Assembly: GCF_017353255.1 (NCBI RefSeq)
Contig: NZ_JAFMYU010000019.1
Coordinates: forward strand, 1-64,000
Reading direction: 5' to 3'
From: Fibrella aquatilis
Lineage (GTDB): Bacteria > Bacteroidota > Bacteroidia > Cytophagales > Spirosomataceae
DNA: 64,000 nucleotides
The notes below the pieces were generated by a model. It ran no database searches, was not told the DNA's origin, and saw nothing but the letters and a program-made list of their open reading frames with translations. Positions within the stretch are counted from its first letter, which is position 1; every line of letters starts with the position of its first letter. Both the position numbers and the translations under genes were made by a program. Positions 59,796 through 64,000 of this stretch are shown here, piece after piece.

Positions 59796-60088
59796 TGCCG
59801 AATGGCCTCCACCTCCACTACAGCATCCTTGTTCAATGCGCCATACAGGTGGGGGAAGTGTTCGTTGTTAGTCGCTGCCTCGTAGCGGAGATCATGGGTG
59901 AGCTTATTTGGGTCAATGTGCAGGAGCAACAGATCGGGTACCCCCTGATAATACCGTTCCAGTACGCCCGCCACCTGACCGGTGGTCGAGAGGTGAATGA
60001 ATCCTTCCGAGTGCAGACTCTCGGCCTCGTATTCGGCTTGGTCGGCCTGCTGCTGCCAGGCGGCGCGGGTGGTGATGTGATAAATCAT
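59792..60088 (-). CDS. DUF952 protein
   Basis: A 98-residue soluble protein of the DUF952 family, recognisable from MIYHITTRAAW, SEGFIHLSTTGQVAGVLERYY, LLLHIDPNKL and FPHLYGALNKDAVVEVE, the usual order of the family. Its fold resembles ADP-ribosyltransferase-like domains in structure-based classifications, but the biochemical role is not established. The ATG at 60088 gives the conserved start; an in-frame TTG at 60097 is unlikely. It is divergent from recQ with only 40 bases between the starts. Confidence 0.88.
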   Translation of the reverse strand: MIYHITTRAAWQQQADQAEYEAESLHSEGFIHLSTTGQVAGVLERYYQGVPDLLLLHIDPNKLTHDLRYEAATNNEHFPHLYGALNKDAVVEVEAIRQ

Positions 60089-60128
60089 AGTCGGCAAAGA
60101 TACCCCTCTATTACTTTTGTAGTCGCTT

Positions 60129-62054
60129 ATGACCGCACGCCAGCTTCTTCAGACTTATTGGGGCTATACCAACTTCCGCCCCTTGCAGGAAGACATCGTC
60201 AGCACCATCCTCGACGGGTTCGATGCCCTGGTGCTGATGCCCACCGGTGGCGGTAAATCCATCTGTTTTCAGGTGCCCGCGCTGGGTATGGAGGGCATCT
60301 GCATTGTGGTGACGCCCCTTATTGCGCTCATGAAAGATCAGGTGTTCCAACTGCGGCGGCGGGGCATTGCGGCAGCGGCTATCTACTCGGGCATGCACTA
60401 CCGCGAGATCGACACGGTGCTGGACAACTGCATTTACGGCAACATTAAATTCCTCTACGTGTCGCCCGAGCGGCTCCGTACCGAGATCATGATTGAACGG
60501 GCTAAACAGATGAAAGTCTGCCTATTAGCTGTTGACGAAGCCCACTGTATTTCGGCCTGGGGGCATGATTTTCGGCCACCATATCTGCAAATTGCCGAAT
60601 TCCGCGAGAAGCTCACGGGCATTATCCCCACGGTAGCCCTTACGGCCTCGGCCACACCCGCAGTGCAGGCCGAGATCACCGATAAGCTGGACTTTCGTAC
60701 CAATTTCAAGACCTTCCGGCAGTCATTTGCGCGGGCTAATCTGTCCTATTCGGCACGGCTGGAAGAAGGCAAAGAAGCCCGGCTACTCACCATTCTGACC
60801 AATGTGCCGGGCACCGCCATTGTCTACGTCCGTAGCCGCCGCCTGACCCAGCAGATTGCCGAATGGCTGGTGCAGCAGGGTATCTCGGCCGATTTCTACC
60901 ATGCCGGGCTGACCACCCCCCAACGGTCGCAGAAGCAGGACGACTGGATGGCGGGCCGTACCCGCGTGGTGGTGGCCACCAACGCTTTTGGCATGGGTAT
61001 CGACAAGCCCGACGTGCGCGTGGTGGTGCATCTGGAACCGCCCGATACCCTCGAGGCTTACTACCAAGAAGCTGGCCGGGCCGGGCGCGACGGGCAAAAA
61101 TCGTATGCCGTGTTATTATACACCAATGCTGATTGCCAGCGAGTTATTCAGCAAACTGAACAGCAATATCCACCGGTCGAGCTAATCCGGCGGGTATATC
61201 AGGCGCTGGCCAACTACACCGCCGTGCCCACCGGTGGGGGCGAACTGACCACCTACGATTTCGATCTGGCCAGCTTTATCAAAACCTTCAACCTGCCCCC
61301 GCAAGACACACACTACGCCCTGAAACAACTGCAACTGGCGGGCTACATCGACCTCAGCGAAGCTTATTTCCGGCCCTCGCGCGTGGTGCTAAACATGGAC
61401 AACCGGTCGCTTTACGAGTTTCAGGTCATGAACCCCCGTTTCGACCCGTTTATCAAACTGCTCATGCGCATGTACGGCGGCGAGTTGTTCACCGACTTTA
61501 CGCCCATCTCGGAGGGCAACCTGTCGCGGGCGTACCTGGTGTCTGAAAATGAGGTGATTCAACTGCTGGAACAACTGGCGCAACGGGAGGTACTGCTCTA
61601 CGAAAAACAGACCGACAAGCCCCAGCTCACCTACCTCACCCCCCGCCACGACGCCCGGCAACTTCCCTTCGACGTGCAGGGCCTAAACCAGCGCCGCCAG
61701 CATGCGCTGGAAAAAGCCCAGGCATCCATCGACTACGCCCAGCACCAGACTCAGTGCCGCACCCGGATGTTACAACATTATTTCGGCGAAGAAACCGATG
61801 CCGTCTGCGGTGTGTGCGACAACTGCATTGCCAATAAGAAACGGGCCGAAAACGGTACGCTGGTGCCCAAAGAAGTACGCGAGGCCGTCCGCAGCTACGT
61901 AGCCCTGGCCCGCGACAAAGGCGTAACCCCCCGCCAGTTGGCCAACTATTTCAACCAAACCAACGAGCAGGACCTGGCCCAGACCGTCCGCCTGATGCTG
62001 GCCGAAGAAGAACTCCGCTACAACGCCGCCGGGAATATCACGCTGAACAGGTAG
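60129..62054 (+). CDS. recQ: RecQ-family ATP-dependent DNA helicase
   Basis: A 641-residue 3'-5' DNA helicase. Motif I is MPTGGGKSICFQ (about 37-48) and motif II is AVDEAHCISAWGHDFRP with the RecQ aromatic-rich loop. VALTASATP is motif III, and NAFGMGIDKPDVR with YYQEAGRAGRDG are motifs V and VI. The RecQ zinc site follows (CRTRMLQHYFGE, then CGVCDNC). A short C-terminal region ends without an obvious HRDC domain, so it is of the short RecQ type common in Bacteroidota. It acts in recombination and repair. The start at 60129 is the first ATG. Confidence 0.94.
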   Translation: MTARQLLQTYWGYTNFRPLQEDIVSTILDGFDALVLMPTGGGKSICFQVPALGMEGICIVVTPLIALMKDQVFQLRRRGIAAAAIYSGMHYREIDTVLDNCIYGNIKFLYVSPERLRTEIMIERAKQMKVCLLAVDEAHCISAWGHDFRPPYLQIAEFREKLTGIIPTVALTASATPAVQAEITDKLDFRTNFKTFRQSFARANLSYSARLEEGKEARLLTILTNVPGTAIVYVRSRRLTQQIAEWLVQQGISADFYHAGLTTPQRSQKQDDWMAGRTRVVVATNAFGMGIDKPDVRVVVHLEPPDTLEAYYQEAGRAGRDGQKSYAVLLYTNADCQRVIQQTEQQYPPVELIRRVYQALANYTAVPTGGGELTTYDFDLASFIKTFNLPPQDTHYALKQLQLAGYIDLSEAYFRPSRVVLNMDNRSLYEFQVMNPRFDPFIKLLMRMYGGELFTDFTPISEGNLSRAYLVSENEVIQLLEQLAQREVLLYEKQTDKPQLTYLTPRHDARQLPFDVQGLNQRRQHALEKAQASIDYAQHQTQCRTRMLQHYFGEETDAVCGVCDNCIANKKRAENGTLVPKEVREAVRSYVALARDKGVTPRQLANYFNQTNEQDLAQTVRLMLAEEELRYNAAGNITLNR

Positions 62055-62119
62055 AGAAAAGTACGTTTGGATTGCAACCCATCAACAGGATAGTGGGTCA
62101 GGCAATAAATCAAACGTTT

Positions 62120-62632
62120 ATGAAAAAAGGCAAGATGTTTAAAGTAATATGCATCGGGTTGCTTGGTCTGTTGCTGTCGTGTCATCAGGAGTCAGTCGAT
62201 CAGCCGCAGCCAGTTTGTTACACATGGGCCTTAACGGTCACGTCTACCGTTAAGGCCCAGCAGGCGCTGCTGGGAAAATGGAAATTTCTGTATGTATCTG
62301 GTGCGGTAGACAATCCAAATCTTTGGACAACCAAAGACATAGGGGCAACCAAAGACATCACGTTGGTTTTCCGGCCCGATAACACGCTGATTGTCACGAA
62401 AGACGGTCTTGAGCTGGCTCCGATAAACTATACTGTTACGGTATCCCCGCCAATATATAGTCCGGGTCATCCGGGGTTTTACCTACAACTGAGTCGCTCT
62501 GTCCCCTACACCGCCAGTGGTGATCTGGATGTGTCGAATACCCATTTTTTCGTTTGCAACGACCTGTTAACGTTGAGGAATGAGTTAATGATGGACTATA
62601 TTCCTACGTATACCTGTAAGCGCGTCGAGTAA
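62120..62632 (+). CDS. Lipocalin-like lipoprotein
   Basis: A 170-residue lipoprotein. The ATG at 62120 opens a leader ending in LLSC (lipobox-type). The mature part contains KAQQALLGKWKFLYVSGAVD, ITLVFRPDNTLIVTKDG and FYLQLSRSVPY, the usual order of lipocalin-like or META/HslJ-like beta-barrel lipoproteins in Bacteroidota; Cys residues in HFFVCND and PTYTCKRVE may pair. Base composition is more AT-rich than recQ. An in-frame ATG at 62072 would add 16 residues before the leader and is unlikely. Function unknown. Confidence 0.78.
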   Translation: MKKGKMFKVICIGLLGLLLSCHQESVDQPQPVCYTWALTVTSTVKAQQALLGKWKFLYVSGAVDNPNLWTTKDIGATKDITLVFRPDNTLIVTKDGLELAPINYTVTVSPPIYSPGHPGFYLQLSRSVPYTASGDLDVSNTHFFVCNDLLTLRNELMMDYIPTYTCKRVE

Positions 62633-62781
62633 AAATCTGCAATGTCACTGTCGCTTGGCTAGGTGCACCGGGTAGAGCCAAGCGGCAACGGCTAGACCCT
62701 GAGTAGACCGTAATACGAAGCCAGTCGCGCAGCACAACTATCTGAATAACAGTGCGTGATTCGGTAATCGTATAAGTAAGC

Positions 62782-63615
62782 CTAAGCAACTTTCTGGCCG
62801 TCGCTTGTTTTCTGTGATTGCCAAATCGCCTGTTTTTTCAACCCTTTTTTGCGTAGCGAGTCGGTGATGGAGAAGCCCAGGGCGGGGAAGAGGTTGCCGA
62901 TTTTACCCAGCCAACCCCGGCTATTAGGAATCAGCACCTCCAGCTTACGGCGTTGCAGGGCCTCGCGTACAATGGCCCGCTCTACGTCCTGCACCGTCAG
63001 GATGCGCCCACCCGAAAAGCTCAGGGCGGCTTCCGGGTGGTCAATCTGGGCCGTGAGCATGTCAGTGTTGACCAAATCGGGGCACACCACCGACACCTGC
63101 ACACCCTGCTTGCGCAGTTCGCCCGCCGCCGCGAGCGAGAAACCCCGCACGGCAAACTTGGTAGCCGAATAGAGGCTCAGGCCCTGAATGGGAGCCACCC
63201 CCGCCAGCGACGCTATATTGACGATCTGCCCGCCACCCTGCTTCACCATCTGCGCCGCCAGCAGCCGCGTACCCAACACCACGCCTTTCAGATTCACGTC
63301 TACCACCAGGTCAACGTCGGCGGGGTTGAACTCAGCGGCGTAGCCCACGTGCACTACCCCGGCAATGTTCAGCCCCACGTCGATACAGCCAAAGCGGGTA
63401 AGTGACTGATCTATAGCCTCTTGCCAGCTTGCTGCGCTCCGCACGTCGAGCTTCAGGGCGAATACGCGGGTTTGGTCCCAGTGCGCGGTGAGTGTGGCCA
63501 GGCCAACGGGGTCAATATCAGTGGCTACTACATTATGGCCTTGGTCGTAGAAGACCTGGGCCATATGGCGGCCAATGCCGTTGGCGCAGCCGGTGAGAAA
63601 GTAAGTGGTAGGCAT
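62782..63615 (-). CDS. Short-chain dehydrogenase/reductase
   Basis: A 277-residue classical SDR. The cofactor motif is TGCANGIGRHMA (TGxxxGxG), with D-rich VVATDIDPV suggesting NAD(H); NIAGVVHVGY is the NAG-type stabilising motif. The catalytic Ser is in IVNIASLAGVAP and the Tyr/Lys in LYSATKFAVRGFS. The C-terminus is longer than usual and basic (SLRKKGLKKQAIW). Substrate unknown. It is divergent from gldD with 57 bases between starts. The 149-base gap 62633-62781 downstream holds no gene. Confidence 0.92.
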   Translation of the reverse strand: MPTTYFLTGCANGIGRHMAQVFYDQGHNVVATDIDPVGLATLTAHWDQTRVFALKLDVRSAASWQEAIDQSLTRFGCIDVGLNIAGVVHVGYAAEFNPADVDLVVDVNLKGVVLGTRLLAAQMVKQGGGQIVNIASLAGVAPIQGLSLYSATKFAVRGFSLAAAGELRKQGVQVSVVCPDLVNTDMLTAQIDHPEAALSFSGGRILTVQDVERAIVREALQRRKLEVLIPNSRGWLGKIGNLFPALGFSITDSLRKKGLKKQAIWQSQKTSDGQKVA

Positions 63616-63651
63616 GAGCGGGTAATTTAAGGTGGTTACAACGAACCGGGC

Positions 63652-63659
63652 TACGTTTG
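63652..63659 (+). promoter_or_regulatory. Possible -7 box for gldD
   Basis: TACGTTTG matches TAnnTTTG exactly and would give a leader of only about 7 bases before the ATG at 63673. No clear -33 TTG is present. Confidence 0.4.
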
Positions 63660-63672
63660 CGTTAGGTAAAGC

Positions 63673-64000
63673 ATGATTCGTACTATTCTTATTCGCCTCT
63701 GCTACACGGGCTTTATTGGTAGTTGCCTATTGGCGGTATGGGCCTGCGGTTCGTCAGATCAGGCCGATTACGTACCCAAGCCCAAAGGCTACCCACGCAT
63801 CGACCTGCCCGTGGCCGAATACGTGCCCATGGCCCCCATACACCCGTATCAGTTTGACGTAAACAAGATCGCCCGCGTGTTGCCCGATACGTTCAAACGC
63901 GCTGAGCCGCACTGGATTTTCGTGTACTATCCCACGCTGAAAGCTACCGTGCAACTGACCTATAAACCCGTACAAAGCCTTGATAATCTGCGTGGTATGC
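63673..64000 (+). CDS. gldD: Gliding-motility lipoprotein GldD (5' part)
   Basis: The reading frame runs from the ATG at 63673 to the end of the window, 109 codons, and continues beyond it. The leader is hydrophobic with Cys in VWACGSS, fitting a lipoprotein. The mature part, ADYVPKPKGYPRIDLPVAEY, then EPHWIFVYYPTLKATVQLTY, matches GldD, an essential gliding-motility and type IX secretion-linked lipoprotein of Bacteroidota. Only the first half or so of the usual length is visible. It is divergent from the SDR gene. Confidence 0.9.
   Translation, partial: MIRTILIRLCYTGFIGSCLLAVWACGSSDQADYVPKPKGYPRIDLPVAEYVPMAPIHPYQFDVNKIARVLPDTFKRAEPHWIFVYYPTLKATVQLTYKPVQSLDNLRGM

Noticed and set aside
62652-62684. 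A 9-bp stem (CGCTTGGCT/AGCCAAGCG) after the lipoprotein gene
   Set aside because: The loop is long and no T-run follows, so a terminator call is not supported; nothing else distinguishes it.

Overview
The window looks like a chromosome segment of a Bacteroidota, most likely a Cytophagales member of the Spirosoma/Fibrella type. Support: a moderately GC-rich coding background; few clear Shine-Dalgarno sites; several matches to the Bacteroidota -7 box TAnnTTTG; a TPR/PD40/OmpA lipoprotein resembling type IX secretion protein PorE; many OmpA-like and carboxypeptidase-regulatory-like surface proteins; and the start of the gliding gene gldD at the right edge. No rRNA, tRNA, CRISPR array, prophage or replication origin is visible.

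Layout. 0-8.4 kb: Ala-rich coiled-coil protein, trehalase with a divergent MFS transporter, NUDIX hydrolase, LOG-family protein, a four-helix-bundle (23S rRNA intervening-sequence type) protein, the murein-recycling ligase Mpl and a PD40/OmpA protein. 8.4-9.3 kb: a very long palindrome and an IS200-type transposase. 9.3-15.4 kb: single-chain 5-oxoprolinase, a DUF1080 protein and an Nramp-fold transporter without the usual metal ligands. 15.4-24.0 kb: a 1588-residue M23-peptidase protein, a 30-residue membrane peptide in its shadow, and a propeller-type histidine kinase with its response regulator. 24.1-28 kb: small metabolic and regulatory genes. 28-42.8 kb: PorE-like lipoprotein, TspO-like protein, aldo/keto reductase, Wzi-like protein, FolK, aminotransferase, ExbD-like protein, S41 protease, DUF72 protein, OmpA lipoprotein. 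42.8-54.1 kb: surface-polysaccharide genes (propeller glycosidase-like protein, AsnB-type amidotransferase, GT2, GT-C, two sugar-nucleotide epimerases, a membrane protein, a Gfo/Idh/MocA oxidoreductase). 54.3-64 kb: a protein of about 23 tandem 23-residue repeats, thioredoxin, TolC plus adaptor, DUF952, RecQ, a lipoprotein, an SDR and gldD.

The most unusual feature is not a single gene. At least a dozen gene junctions carry long, often perfect palindromes (arms about 25-75 bp). Their arms are built from degenerate short words, such as ATGTACAATG, GTGGTAAGTG, GTCTAAA and GTTTGTAGTTTGTG. Different junctions use different words, but some GC-rich cores (GGCTGACGC, GGACCGGTCCGCC) recur. Several arms run into the neighbouring gene and supply its stop codon. 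One palindrome is split, and its loop holds the four-helix-bundle gene.
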